From: a virus
IMG/VR virus record: IMGVR_UViG_3300024346_000031
Coordinates: 1 to 64,000 of that record
Length of the DNA: 64,000 nucleotides
Strand: one strand, 5' to 3'
The notes under the pieces are model-generated. The model ran no database searches and was not told the origin of the DNA. It worked only from the letters and a program-made list of their open reading frames with translations. Both the position numbers and the translations under genes were made by a program. Every line of letters starts with the position of its first letter. Positions within the stretch are counted from its first letter, which is position 1. Below are positions 1 to 8,139 of this stretch, piece after piece.

Positions 1-90
1 CTCAAGGTACTACAGGTGCTAATGGTTCTCAAGGTACTACAGGTACTAATGGAGCTCAAGGTACTCAAGGTACTAACGGAAGTCAAGGTA
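1..90 (+). repeat. 90-bp perfect direct repeat, copy 1
   Basis: Bases 1-90 are identical to 1903-1992, at an offset of 1902 bp (634 codons, so in frame). The match may extend left beyond the window. It lies inside collagen-triplet coding sequence and flanks the C1q-like domain. Confidence 0.9.
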
Positions 91-2327
91 CTACAGGTAC
101 TAATGGAGCTCAAGGTACTACAGGTACTAATGGAGCTCAAGGTACTCAAGGTACTAACGGAAGTCAAGGTACTACAGGTACTAATGGAGCTCAAGGTACT
201 ACAGGTACTAACGGAGCTCAAGGTACTCAAGGTACTACAGGTACTAACGGAAGTCAAGGTACTACAGGTACTAATGGAGCTCAAGGTACTCAAGGTGCTA
301 ATGGTACTCAAGGTACTACAGGTACTAATGGAGCTCAAGGTACTCAAGGTGCTAATGGTACTCAAGGTACTCAAGGTACTACAGGTACTAACGGAAGTCA
401 AGGCGTCCAAGGAATTACAGGAGCAACAGGTTCTGTTGTTGGAGGTGTAGCATATACTCAATTATTTGAAACTAATGGAGCTGCAAGAGCCATAACTACT
501 ACGTACACAGGTTGGAATACAACTACATTAGGTGAAAATTCAGGGATGACCTATACAGCTGGTACGGGCGTCACTCCAAGCATAGTTACATGCCAAACAG
601 GGTATGAAGGAGTTTATCAAATCAATGCTGCACTATCATTATCGGTAGATACAAATAATGTAGATGTATATATGGTGATAGAATTAAACGGTTCACCAAT
701 AGCATCTACTGAAGTCGTTAGGCAATTTGATTCAGGTACTATTGGCTCATTTTCAATGACTGAGCTAGTTGACTTATCAGTAGGCGATACATTGGGAGTA
801 TACAAAAAAAGAGTAGGTGGAGGTGCAACGGTGAATATGACCCCAGTTAATTTTTCAGTTGATTTTGTTAAAGTTGTAGGTGTAGGTGCTCAAGGTATTC
901 AGGGAAATACAGGAATACAAGGAATACAAGGAACCCAAGGAATACAAGGAACTACCGGTTCTCAAGGAACAACGGGAATTCAAGGTTTAATTGGAACGCA
1001 AGGAACAACAGGAACAGGTATACAAGGAACAACAGGAAGCCAAGGAATTACAGGTTCACAAGGAACAACAGGAACACAAGGAATTCAAGGAATCACAGGA
1101 GCTCAAGGTACATCTGGTTTAAACGGAGCTCAAGGTACTACAGGTACATCTGGTTTAAACGGAGCTCAAGGTACTACAGGTACGTCTGGTTTAAACGGAG
1201 CTCAAGGTACAAATGGAGCTCAAGGTACTTCAGGTACAAATGGTACTAATGGTTCTCAAGGTACAACTGGTACTAATGGTTCTCAAGGTACTTCAGGTAC
1301 TAATGGAAGTCAAGGTACTTCAGGTACTAATGGTACAAATGGAGCTCAAGGTACTTCAGGTACTAATGGAAGTCAGGGAATAGCAGGTACTAATGGTACA
1401 AATGGAGCTCAAGGTACTTCAGGTACAAATGGAGCTCAAGGTACTTCAGGTACAAATGGAGCTCAAGGTACTTCAGGTACTAATGGAAGTCAGGGAATAG
1501 CAGGCACAAATGGTACTAATGGTTCTCAAGGTACAGCTGGTACTAATGGAAGTCAGGGAATAGCAGGTACTCAAGGTACTACAGGTACTAACGGAGCTCA
1601 AGGTACTTCAGGTACAAATGGTACTAATGGTACTCAAGGAACAACTGGTACTAATGGAGCTCAAGGTACTTCAGGTACTAACGGAGCTCAAGGTACAACT
1701 GGTGCTAATGGTTCTCAAGGTACAACTGGTACTAATGGAGCTCAAGGTACTTCAGGTACTAACGGAGCTCAAGGTACAACTGGTGCTAATGGTTCTCAAG
1801 GTACAACTGGTACTAATGGAGCTCAAGGTACTCAAGGTACTAACGGAAGTCAAGGTACTACAGGTACTAATGGAGCTCAAGGTACTTCAGGTACTAACGG
1901 AGCTCAAGGTACTACAGGTGCTAATGGTTCTCAAGGTACTACAGGTACTAATGGAGCTCAAGGTACTCAAGGTACTAACGGAAGTCAAGGTATTCAAGGC
2001 GTAAAAGGACCACAAGGAGCAACGGGAAGTCAAGGTATTCAAGGAGCAACAGGAAGTCAAGGTATTCAAGGCGTAAAAGGACCACAAGGCGCAACGGGAA
2101 GTCAAGGTATTCAGGGTGTTTTAGGAACAATAGGTTCACAAGGTATACAAGGAATACAAGGTATTGAGCAGCAGCATACTTTTTCATCTGCATCAAGTGC
2201 TGCGGGTCAATATGGATTTAGAGAACGTCAAGTGCCCGACAATGCAGGATTACTTGCAGCCGGATGGGTACAGGTAGTAGTAGGTTCAAAAACTTATTGG
2301 TTACCTGCTTGGCAAGAAGAGGGCTAG
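1..2327 (+). CDS. Collagen-like / C1q-like tail fibre protein (5' partial)
   Basis: The frame is open from base 3 to the TAG at 2325-2327, giving 774 visible codons; the start lies upstream of the window. Visible residues 1-140 and about 292-720 are uninterrupted Gly-X-Y triplets (GTT, GTN, GAQ, GSQ, GTS types) almost free of charge and proline, ending in GVKGPQGATGSQ-type triplets. Between them residues 142-290 form a beta-rich globular domain starting YTQLFETNGAA and containing VDVYMVIELNGS, which resembles C1q/TNF-type jelly rolls. The C-terminal ~55 residues (from EQQHTFSSASSAAG to LPAWQEEG) are a small aromatic-rich tip. Collagen triple helices with trimeric heads are common in phage fibres, so a receptor-binding or side fibre is likely. 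An ATG at 546 is internal and in frame, and is not needed as a start. Confidence 0.85.
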   Translation, partial: QGTTGANGSQGTTGTNGAQGTQGTNGSQGTTGTNGAQGTTGTNGAQGTQGTNGSQGTTGTNGAQGTTGTNGAQGTQGTTGTNGSQGTTGTNGAQGTQGANGTQGTTGTNGAQGTQGANGTQGTQGTTGTNGSQGVQGITGATGSVVGGVAYTQLFETNGAARAITTTYTGWNTTTLGENSGMTYTAGTGVTPSIVTCQTGYEGVYQINAALSLSVDTNNVDVYMVIELNGSPIASTEVVRQFDSGTIGSFSMTELVDLSVGDTLGVYKKRVGGGATVNMTPVNFSVDFVKVVGVGAQGIQGNTGIQGIQGTQGIQGTTGSQGTTGIQGLIGTQGTTGTGIQGTTGSQGITGSQGTTGTQGIQGITGAQGTSGLNGAQGTTGTSGLNGAQGTTGTSGLNGAQGTNGAQGTSGTNGTNGSQGTTGTNGSQGTSGTNGSQGTSGTNGTNGAQGTSGTNGSQGIAGTNGTNGAQGTSGTNGAQGTSGTNGAQGTSGTNGSQGIAGTNGTNGSQGTAGTNGSQGIAGTQGTTGTNGAQGTSGTNGTNGTQGTTGTNGAQGTSGTNGAQGTTGANGSQGTTGTNGAQGTSGTNGAQGTTGANGSQGTTGTNGAQGTQGTNGSQGTTGTNGAQGTSGTNGAQGTTGANGSQGTTGTNGAQGTQGTNGSQGIQGVKGPQGATGSQGIQGATGSQGIQGVKGPQGATGSQGIQGVLGTIGSQGIQGIQGIEQQHTFSSASSAAGQYGFRERQVPDNAGLLAAGWVQVVVGSKTYWLPAWQEEG
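1096..2140 (+). repeat. Degenerate tandem array coding for Gly-X-Y triplets
   Basis: A run of 9-bp multiples built from CAAGGTACT, TCAGGTACT, AATGGAGCT and AATGGTTCT units, with blocks of 36-60 bp repeated exactly several times. It encodes the second collagen-like stalk. Such DNA is prone to expansion and contraction by slippage or recombination. Confidence 0.85.
1903..1992 (+). repeat. 90-bp perfect direct repeat, copy 2
   Basis: Second copy of the sequence at 1-90. Identity stops at base 1993 (T here, C in copy 1). Both copies are in the same reading frame of the fibre gene. Confidence 0.9.
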
Positions 2328-2360
2328 CAATTGACTGGGTAACTATTATAGAACCTAAAA

Positions 2361-2380
2361 TATAGTTTTTGTATAATATA
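2361..2380 (+). promoter_or_regulatory. TTTTTG-TATAATATA promoter-like element
   Basis: TATAGTTTTTGTATAATATA ends 4 bases before the ATG at 2385. It resembles the other host-type elements of the window (TAnnTTT(A)G then TATAATAT). If it is used, the transcript would have only a few leader bases. Confidence 0.45.
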
Positions 2381-2384
2381 AAAC

Positions 2385-4604
2385 ATGTATGATATCTGTA
2401 AACAATCAATAATAAGAGGCGGAAGGATAGCTCCTTTAATTTTACCTTTTAAAGTATCTGACGGTTTAGGTTTAACTAACCCTACAATATTAAAAATAAA
2501 GAATAAAATTTATATTAATATAAGGCACGTTGGATACGCATTATATCATTCTGAAAAAGATCAAAAATTTCAGAGTCCTTATGGATCCCTATGTTACTTA
2601 AATCCAGAAGATGATATTACATTAACTACTAAAAATTTTATTTGTGAATTAAATCCAGATACACTGGAGATAGTTAAATATAAAGAGGTAGATACATCAT
2701 TATTAGATGTAAAGCCAGTTTGGGAGTTTGTAGGATTAGAGGATGCGCGATTAGTTAACTGGGATAATAAGATGCAACTAACTGGTGTAAGAAGAGACAC
2801 AACTACAAATGGAGTAGGTAGAATGGAGTTGTCTGAATTAAAAAACAACTTTAAAGAAATTTCACGAAAAAGAATTGAATCTACTGATGAAAACAGTTAC
2901 TGTGAAAAGAATTGGATGCCAATATCAGATATGCCATATCATTATGTAAAATGGACATGTCCCACAGAAGTAGTAAAGTATGATATTAATACAGGTGTTA
3001 CTACTCAAGTCTCTTTAGTTCAACAAGATGTTTCCTTTAAACGTGACGTAAGGGGTGGTTCACAAGTAGTTAAATATAAAGACTATTATGTAGCATTAAC
3101 TCACGAGGTTGATTTATGGAATGATGAGCAAGGTAGAAAAGATGCACAGTACTATCATAGATTCATAGTTTGGGATAAAGATTGGAATATTGTTTATAAT
3201 TCTGATGAGTTTAAATTTGCTGATGCTAGGATAGAATTTTCTTGTGGTATTCATTTTGAAAAAAATGAACTTTTAATTACATTTGGATTTCAAGATACTA
3301 CATCTTTTATCTTAACAATGCCAAACATATATTTTGAAGAATTAGTTGGAATGAAAAATAACTCTAACTTTTTTGCTCGCGATACAGCAAAAGATATTTT
3401 TACTAAATATGCACTTGATTATGACAATGGCAAAAATAACTTTAACTTAGGTTTATATTATTATCAGCAGTCTCAATGGGCTTCATCGTTATCTTTCTTT
3501 TTAAGAGCAGCTGAAATTGATTTAGATAAAGATCTTATTTATGAGTCTTTGCTTTTTATTGCAAAATGCATATGCAACTTAGGTAGAAGAAAGGTAACAG
3601 AGCTATCGTTATGGAATAATGCACTTAGATTCTGCCCTACGAGACCTGAGGCATATTTATTCATATCTCAGTATTATGAATCCTTTAGTAAGTTTTCTGA
3701 AGCACAATCATTTGCAAAAATCGGTTTAGAATTCAAAGATAATCACGTTCCTTTAAATTCTGAGTTAGGTTATCATCATTATTATCAATTATTATTTCAA
3801 GAAGCCATATGTGATTGGAATTTAGGACAAGGTAACTCGGCAAGAAACAAACTATTAAAACTAGGAAAGTCCATATACCCATTTAATTCTTTCTATAAAG
3901 ATTTGATTCAAAAAAATATTACTTCATTAGGTTCTTCCGGAGATCCATTTTTACCATATAATAAGTCTATGTCCAATAGACTTAAATATAAATTTACTGA
4001 TTATGAAAAAATAGAAAAAAACTATTCGCAAACTTTTCAAGACATGTTTATATTATCTATGCTTAATGGTAAAAAAGATGGTAGATATTTAGAGATAGGT
4101 TCTGCTGATCCCTATCATGGAAGTAATACGGCTTTACTAGAAGAACTAGGCTGGACAGGGCTATCGTTAGAAATTTTAGAAAGAGAAGTAGAAAAGTTTA
4201 AAGAGCATAGAACTAATGAAGTAATTCTATGCGATGCTACTAAATATGATTATCAATCATTAGTAGGGGACTTTGATTATTTACAGGTAGATTGCGAGCC
4301 GCCGGCTACGACATATTATATACTTACAAAAATCCCATTTGATAAGATTAAGTTTTCAGTTATAACTTACGAACACGATCATTATACAGACATGGACAGT
4401 GTATATAGAGAAAAATCAAGAGAATTATTAAAAGAAAAAGGGTATGTAATGGTAGTGGGAAATATTGCACCCGATGATACTTCTACGTATGAAGATTGGT
4501 ATGTTCATCCAGAATGCGTTGATCCAGTTATTTTAGACATTATGAAGCAAAGTAATGATGAAATAAAAAATGCAAAAAAATATATGCTTAATTCATTGTT
4601 GTAA
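2385..4604 (+). CDS. GH130-like beta-propeller + TPR + FkbM-type methyltransferase fusion
   Basis: A 739-aa protein with three parts. Residues 1-325 look like the five-bladed propeller of GH130/GH43-type glycan proteins: LGLTNPTILKIKNKIYI, FVGLEDARLV, CEKNWMPIS, GGSQVVKYKDYYVALTH, IEFSCGIHF. Residues ~345-505 are TPR-like helical repeats (ASSLSFFLRAAEIDL, ALRFCPTRPEAYLFISQYY). Residues ~545-739 match FkbM-type SAM methyltransferases: FQDMFILSMLNGKKDGRYLEIGS, TGLSLEILE, LQVDCEPP. It follows the collagen-like fibre gene on the same strand, so a role in glycan modification or binding on that fibre or on host surface sugar is plausible, but this is inference from position. Hydrolase or phosphorylase activity of the propeller cannot be judged from motifs alone. 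Confidence 0.7.
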   Translation: MYDICKQSIIRGGRIAPLILPFKVSDGLGLTNPTILKIKNKIYINIRHVGYALYHSEKDQKFQSPYGSLCYLNPEDDITLTTKNFICELNPDTLEIVKYKEVDTSLLDVKPVWEFVGLEDARLVNWDNKMQLTGVRRDTTTNGVGRMELSELKNNFKEISRKRIESTDENSYCEKNWMPISDMPYHYVKWTCPTEVVKYDINTGVTTQVSLVQQDVSFKRDVRGGSQVVKYKDYYVALTHEVDLWNDEQGRKDAQYYHRFIVWDKDWNIVYNSDEFKFADARIEFSCGIHFEKNELLITFGFQDTTSFILTMPNIYFEELVGMKNNSNFFARDTAKDIFTKYALDYDNGKNNFNLGLYYYQQSQWASSLSFFLRAAEIDLDKDLIYESLLFIAKCICNLGRRKVTELSLWNNALRFCPTRPEAYLFISQYYESFSKFSEAQSFAKIGLEFKDNHVPLNSELGYHHYYQLLFQEAICDWNLGQGNSARNKLLKLGKSIYPFNSFYKDLIQKNITSLGSSGDPFLPYNKSMSNRLKYKFTDYEKIEKNYSQTFQDMFILSMLNGKKDGRYLEIGSADPYHGSNTALLEELGWTGLSLEILEREVEKFKEHRTNEVILCDATKYDYQSLVGDFDYLQVDCEPPATTYYILTKIPFDKIKFSVITYEHDHYTDMDSVYREKSRELLKEKGYVMVVGNIAPDDTSTYEDWYVHPECVDPVILDIMKQSNDEIKNAKKYMLNSLL

Positions 4605-4649
4605 AATAACATAAGTAAATTACATAACCATTTCATAAGTTTTGTGCTG

Positions 4650-4657
4650 TATAAATA
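4650..4657 (+). promoter_or_regulatory. Late promoter TATAAATA
   Basis: TGTATAAATAATATT is an exact match to the T4 late promoter -10 element recognised by gp55-type factors, and gp55 is encoded in this window. It lies 50 bp upstream of the membrane-protein gene at 4707. Confidence 0.6.
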
Positions 4658-4706
4658 ATATTATAGATTTCTCTATATAAACAATTTTAAAGCTACAAAA
4701 AATAAT

Positions 4707-5183
4707 ATGATTGGTGGAAGCATGACGAAGTTTGACTATTTACTCAGAATAAGTGTGGTTATATTTGCCTCAATTTCACCTTTATTATGCCTATGTATTT
4801 CAGGGTATGAAGAATCATTATCTTCTTATTGGAATACTGAAACGCAACCTATGTTTATAATATCTAATTTAATAACAGGTTATTATTTAATAGGAATTCC
4901 TAAGTGGAGACTATCTTCATGCTTATTGCTATTAGTTACGGCTTTTTCTATAGAGTACTATCCTAACGTACATAACGTATTAGCTATTATATTTTTTATA
5001 TCATGCATATATCCTCTTTACAAAGCTAATAATTACAGATTCTGTATGTGTATATATTTAATATCTATTTTAGCTGTTCCGTTTAGTTTATTAGTTGCTG
5101 AATTAATAGCTATACTTTCAATATGTTTATTTCATTTATTAACACTTAATAAATTATATAGTATTCAAAAAGAAAGAGTATGA
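4707..5183 (+). CDS. Small multi-pass membrane protein, function unknown
   Basis: A 158-aa protein with four or five hydrophobic segments: LRISVVIFASISPLLCLCI, FIISNLITGYYLIGI, LSSCLLLLVTAF, VLAIIFFISCIYPLY, and a long one near ISILAVPFSLLVAELIAILS. Two ATGs are possible (4707 or 4722, MTKFDYLL); neither has a clear ribosome site. A TATAAATA box upstream suggests late expression. A holin or superinfection-exclusion role would fit a late phage membrane protein, but nothing specific supports either. It ends 6 bp from the convergent minus-strand gene at 5189. Confidence 0.6.
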   Translation: MIGGSMTKFDYLLRISVVIFASISPLLCLCISGYEESLSSYWNTETQPMFIISNLITGYYLIGIPKWRLSSCLLLLVTAFSIEYYPNVHNVLAIIFFISCIYPLYKANNYRFCMCIYLISILAVPFSLLVAELIAILSICLFHLLTLNKLYSIQKERV

Positions 5184-5188
5184 ATAAA

Positions 5189-5737
5189 CTAACTAAAATC
5201 TACCTTTAAATCAAAATCATAATACTTGAATTTTATATCAAACGTATTAAATTGCGGAGTTACTGAGCTATATGATAATTTTATTCCAGTTTGAGATGTA
5301 AGTATTGGTCTATTAAATATTATAGAAGACACTGAATAGCCTTCATTATTTAACATCATTAGTCTAATAGGAGAAAGGGTTTGTTTTTTATTTGAGAAGT
5401 CTAAAAATTCAAGTGAATTTTCTAAAAAAATAAAATAATTTAAATATGCATCTGATATTTTCATAGTGAGAGTTATTTCTCTATTAAATAATTCCTTTAA
5501 AGGTTTAGAGCTTTTATAATCTTGTTGTTTACCTAAAGGCCTGGTTTGCTCAGCTGTTGTCATACTCCATGCAGGAAAATCTATTTGCTGAACCGTAGAT
5601 GACATAAAATCATCTATGGTATCATACGGTAATATCAGACTTTGATAATAATCTTTATACTTTTCTTTTATTGAATCAGTAAAAAAATTTTCAGGAAATA
5701 GAAAAACAAAACTATTATTTCTTACGTTTAAAATCAT
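5189..5737 (-). CDS. Putative tail-tube-fold structural protein
   Basis: A 182-aa protein at the downstream end of the minus-strand tail operon. The pattern IDFPAWSMTTAEQTRPLGKQ, then LFNREITLTMKISDAYLNYF, then SYSSVTPQFNTFDIKFKYYDF resembles the beta-sandwich of gp19/gp54-type tail-tube and tube-initiator proteins: a Pro-rich early strand, a central helix, and a closing strand pair. No short signature clinches this, so the fold is inferred from overall pattern and position. The start ATG is 2 bp from the upstream gene end at 5740, indicating cotranscription. Confidence 0.45.
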   Translation of the reverse strand: MILNVRNNSFVFLFPENFFTDSIKEKYKDYYQSLILPYDTIDDFMSSTVQQIDFPAWSMTTAEQTRPLGKQQDYKSSKPLKELFNREITLTMKISDAYLNYFIFLENSLEFLDFSNKKQTLSPIRLMMLNNEGYSVSSIIFNRPILTSQTGIKLSYSSVTPQFNTFDIKFKYYDFDLKVDFS

Positions 5738-5739
5738 AA

Positions 5740-6183
5740 TTAATCAAAATGGCCTATTTGTATGTTGTATTCCCACTTACTAGTGTCAAATGTATTATTC
5801 ATATCGATCACTACGGTATCTATGTATAATGGAAGTTCTCCCATTTCCTCGTCATATTTCTCATGAGTTATATCGTCGTCTATTATATCAAAAGAATCTC
5901 GCTCTTCACTTTCAAAGTCTAAGACTGCTCCTTCTACTGCAACACTTTTCAATATAAACATTATTCCATCTATTCCACTTCTTTTGTATTGTACATTTAG
6001 ATCAAATGTAATAACAATCTTGTTTAATACGATTTCAGAATCTTCGCCTATATTTTCACCTTTACTAGTGGTCTTTGGTCTATTATATAAATCAACTCTA
6101 CCATATACATCACTGTCTATAGTTTCTACATAAGATGAATCGTATTTAGATTCAAATAATTTTATATGTTTTCTATTTTTCAT
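5740..6183 (-). CDS. Hypothetical protein with capsid-targeting-like N-terminus
   Basis: A 147-aa protein of unknown family. It starts MKNRKHIKLFESKYDSS; the short basic/aromatic segment followed by LFE|S resembles the N-terminal capsid-targeting peptides of T4 internal proteins, which prohead protease gp21 cuts after (L/I)xE. Three other proteins in the window start similarly (32215-33624, 45107-45649, 45659-46417). The body is acidic and beta-strand rich (EIVLNKIVITFDLNVQY, LPLYIDTVVIDMNN). Its start overlaps the end of the CCA-adding enzyme gene by 11 bp. Confidence 0.5.
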   Translation of the reverse strand: MKNRKHIKLFESKYDSSYVETIDSDVYGRVDLYNRPKTTSKGENIGEDSEIVLNKIVITFDLNVQYKRSGIDGIMFILKSVAVEGAVLDFESEERDSFDIIDDDITHEKYDEEMGELPLYIDTVVIDMNNTFDTSKWEYNIQIGHFD

Positions 6184-7336
6184 AATTTACGAACTCTTTT
6201 ATGTATTTAAATTGATATGATTCATTTGACATTAATTCTTTAAATATATCAACTTCCATTTGTTTTATATATTCACCAACTTTAGGTCCACCTTTAATAT
6301 TCATCTTATCCATTACATCTTTACCACTTACACTAGGTATATACTGAATAAATGTGCGTATTAATTTTTCATCTATGTTATTTAGTTTAGCAAATTTTAA
6401 CATTTGATTATCGTTAACTGAGGTATTATACTGAGACTTTTTAATATCTAATACATTTTCTTGGTTTAAATGAAGAAGAGATTTTAAAAACAATATGTTT
6501 TTAATTTCTTCATTTGAATATGTTACTTTATTTAAAATATCTCTAATTTCTATTGAGTCATTTTCTCTAAGAAGTGTTGCAAGATTTATTATGTAGTCTT
6601 TTTCTTCTACATAGCTTGCGTTTATATTTAGATTTGGGAAAATATATTGAAAAAAGTTATATTTGTCTAAAAGATTCATAAAATATACAACAGAGGAAGA
6701 TTTAGCAATACCTTTTAAAAACTCATCTCTGATTCTTTCAGATGATATTTGATCTAAATCAGGGTCTTTAAGTAAATAATCATGTATACCTTTATCTAAT
6801 TCTGAACCCGTTACGCCTGCGAAACGTATAGCTCTAAGTTTTCTTAGTTTATCGTCTGAAAAGCGATCCGCGGGATCTCCTACTGTTTTTACAACTCCAT
6901 TTTTTAAATCGTCTATTCCTCCTACTAAGTCTACTATTTCTTCTGTTTCAATATCGTAAAATAAAGCATTTATAGTTAAATCTCTTCGTTTAACGTCGTT
7001 TTCTATAGTGGTAAAGGTAACATCATCAGGTCTTCTTCCAGTTCCTACATCTTCTCTAAAAGTAGCTATTTCAAATTCTCCGGTAGGTGTCATAGCTAAC
7101 CATATTCCAAATTGCTCGCCTATAGGTAACATCTTATATATAGGAGATAACATTCTATTTACTTCATCGGGTAATGCATCAGTAGCTAAATCATAGTCCT
7201 TAGGGGTCATTCCAGATAGTGCATCTCTCACTGCGCCTCCTACTAGATATAACTTATATCCATTCTTTTTAAATACATCTCGTATCATTAGAATGTCTTT
7301 TGGTAAATCTATGGTATATTTCTTTTTTATTTTCAT
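6173..7336 (-). CDS. cca: CCA-adding tRNA nucleotidyltransferase (class II)
   Basis: A 387-aa protein with the full class II motif set: LVGGAVRD at residues 31-38, the metal-binding DYD at 47-49 within PKDYDLATDA, GRRPDDVTF, RRDLTINALFYD, IVDLVGGIDDL and LRKLRAIRFAG. The C-terminal ~180 residues are helical, as in the neck/body/tail of these enzymes. The family repairs or completes the 3' CCA of tRNAs using CTP and ATP. It sits inside a tail-gene operon, overlapping its downstream neighbour by 11 bp and only 2 bp after the gp15-like gene. No tRNA genes were seen in the window, so its substrates are either phage tRNAs elsewhere or host tRNAs. Confidence 0.92.
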   Translation of the reverse strand: MKIKKKYTIDLPKDILMIRDVFKKNGYKLYLVGGAVRDALSGMTPKDYDLATDALPDEVNRMLSPIYKMLPIGEQFGIWLAMTPTGEFEIATFREDVGTGRRPDDVTFTTIENDVKRRDLTINALFYDIETEEIVDLVGGIDDLKNGVVKTVGDPADRFSDDKLRKLRAIRFAGVTGSELDKGIHDYLLKDPDLDQISSERIRDEFLKGIAKSSSVVYFMNLLDKYNFFQYIFPNLNINASYVEEKDYIINLATLLRENDSIEIRDILNKVTYSNEEIKNILFLKSLLHLNQENVLDIKKSQYNTSVNDNQMLKFAKLNNIDEKLIRTFIQYIPSVSGKDVMDKMNIKGGPKVGEYIKQMEVDIFKELMSNESYQFKYIKEFVNYEK

Positions 7337-7338
7337 AA

Positions 7339-8121
7339 CTATTCGCTAGGCGGGTGATCTTTGTCTATCCAGGCATTGTTTATATTTACACCTGTATCTT
7401 CTAATTTGGTATTTAGGCCTATTTGATTTATAGTATTTCCTTTATAGAATACAGAGTCTTCGTTAAAGCTAGGAAAATACGTTTCCATATCTATACTAAA
7501 GGTTATATTAACTCTTTGATCTGTGGTATAATCAAAATCGTATTTTTTTTCAAAGGATTCAGTATCAGGAAAAGTAAACTGTCCAGGTATTCTAACGCCT
7601 TTGTACTGGAAATAAACAACTCTATTTTTATAAAATAAATCTATTAGTCTTTCTATTATTTTAAATGTTTTATTTAAATTATCACATATTATTTTAGCTG
7701 AGAATTTTAACCCCATTGGCATACTATATAATCTAGCTGAAAATGCTTTATTTACCTTTTGATCATTATCATCAAGAACCTGTTGATTAAAACTACCTCT
7801 AACAAATTTATTGGTTATATCGCTAGTTTTTATCTGAAAGGAATCTAAAGTTATAATGCCTCTTGGAACTATATCATAATTTCCTTCAGCCATTACTGGG
7901 ACTTTACAGCCATCTGGGACTTGTATAAAGAAGTCTTTCATGAAGCCTTCGTCCGCCGCCATATTATAAAAGAAAGGTATCTCATGTTTTTCTATTTCTC
8001 CATTTCTAACTAGGTCTATTACAATTTCCCTGTTTAAAATGTCTAACAGTGCTAATACAGCATTTCTTAAAAAGATATCTTGCGTATTTGAATTTCTTAT
8101 ATTTTGATTATCAGTATTCAT
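7339..8121 (-). CDS. gp15-like tail completion / sheath terminator protein
   Basis: A 260-aa protein. The order of elements matches T4 gp15: an N-terminal helix (DIFLRNAVLALLDILNREIV), EIPFFYNMAADEGFMKDFF, a PRGIITLDSF strand, LYSMPMGLKFSAKIICDNLN followed by the helix TFKIIERLIDLFYKN, and a late strand VNITFSIDMETYFPSF. gp15 caps the tail and joins it to the neck. Assignment rests on pattern and length (T4 gp15 is 272 aa), with little exact identity. It lies between a large structural gene and the CCA-adding enzyme gene. Confidence 0.55.
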   Translation of the reverse strand: MNTDNQNIRNSNTQDIFLRNAVLALLDILNREIVIDLVRNGEIEKHEIPFFYNMAADEGFMKDFFIQVPDGCKVPVMAEGNYDIVPRGIITLDSFQIKTSDITNKFVRGSFNQQVLDDNDQKVNKAFSARLYSMPMGLKFSAKIICDNLNKTFKIIERLIDLFYKNRVVYFQYKGVRIPGQFTFPDTESFEKKYDFDYTTDQRVNITFSIDMETYFPSFNEDSVFYKGNTINQIGLNTKLEDTGVNINNAWIDKDHPPSE

Positions 8122-8131
8122 GTATTATTAT

Positions 8132-8139
8132 TATTTATC
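8132..8139 (-). promoter_or_regulatory. Late promoter-like GATAAATA
   Basis: On the minus strand AGATAAATAATAATA lies 11 bp upstream of the gp15-like start codon. It is one base from the T4 late element and identical to the boxes upstream of the sheath gene and the 1007-aa gene. Confidence 0.45.

Noticed and set aside
16-450. Open frame with MLMVLKVLQ-type repeats on the plus strand
   Set aside because: It is a shifted-frame shadow of the Gly-X-Y repeats; the collagen frame is open from base 3 through 2327.
1-2140. Tandem repeats as a CRISPR array
   Set aside because: Repeat units are contiguous, in frame and code for Gly-X-Y triplets; there are no unique spacers of constant length.
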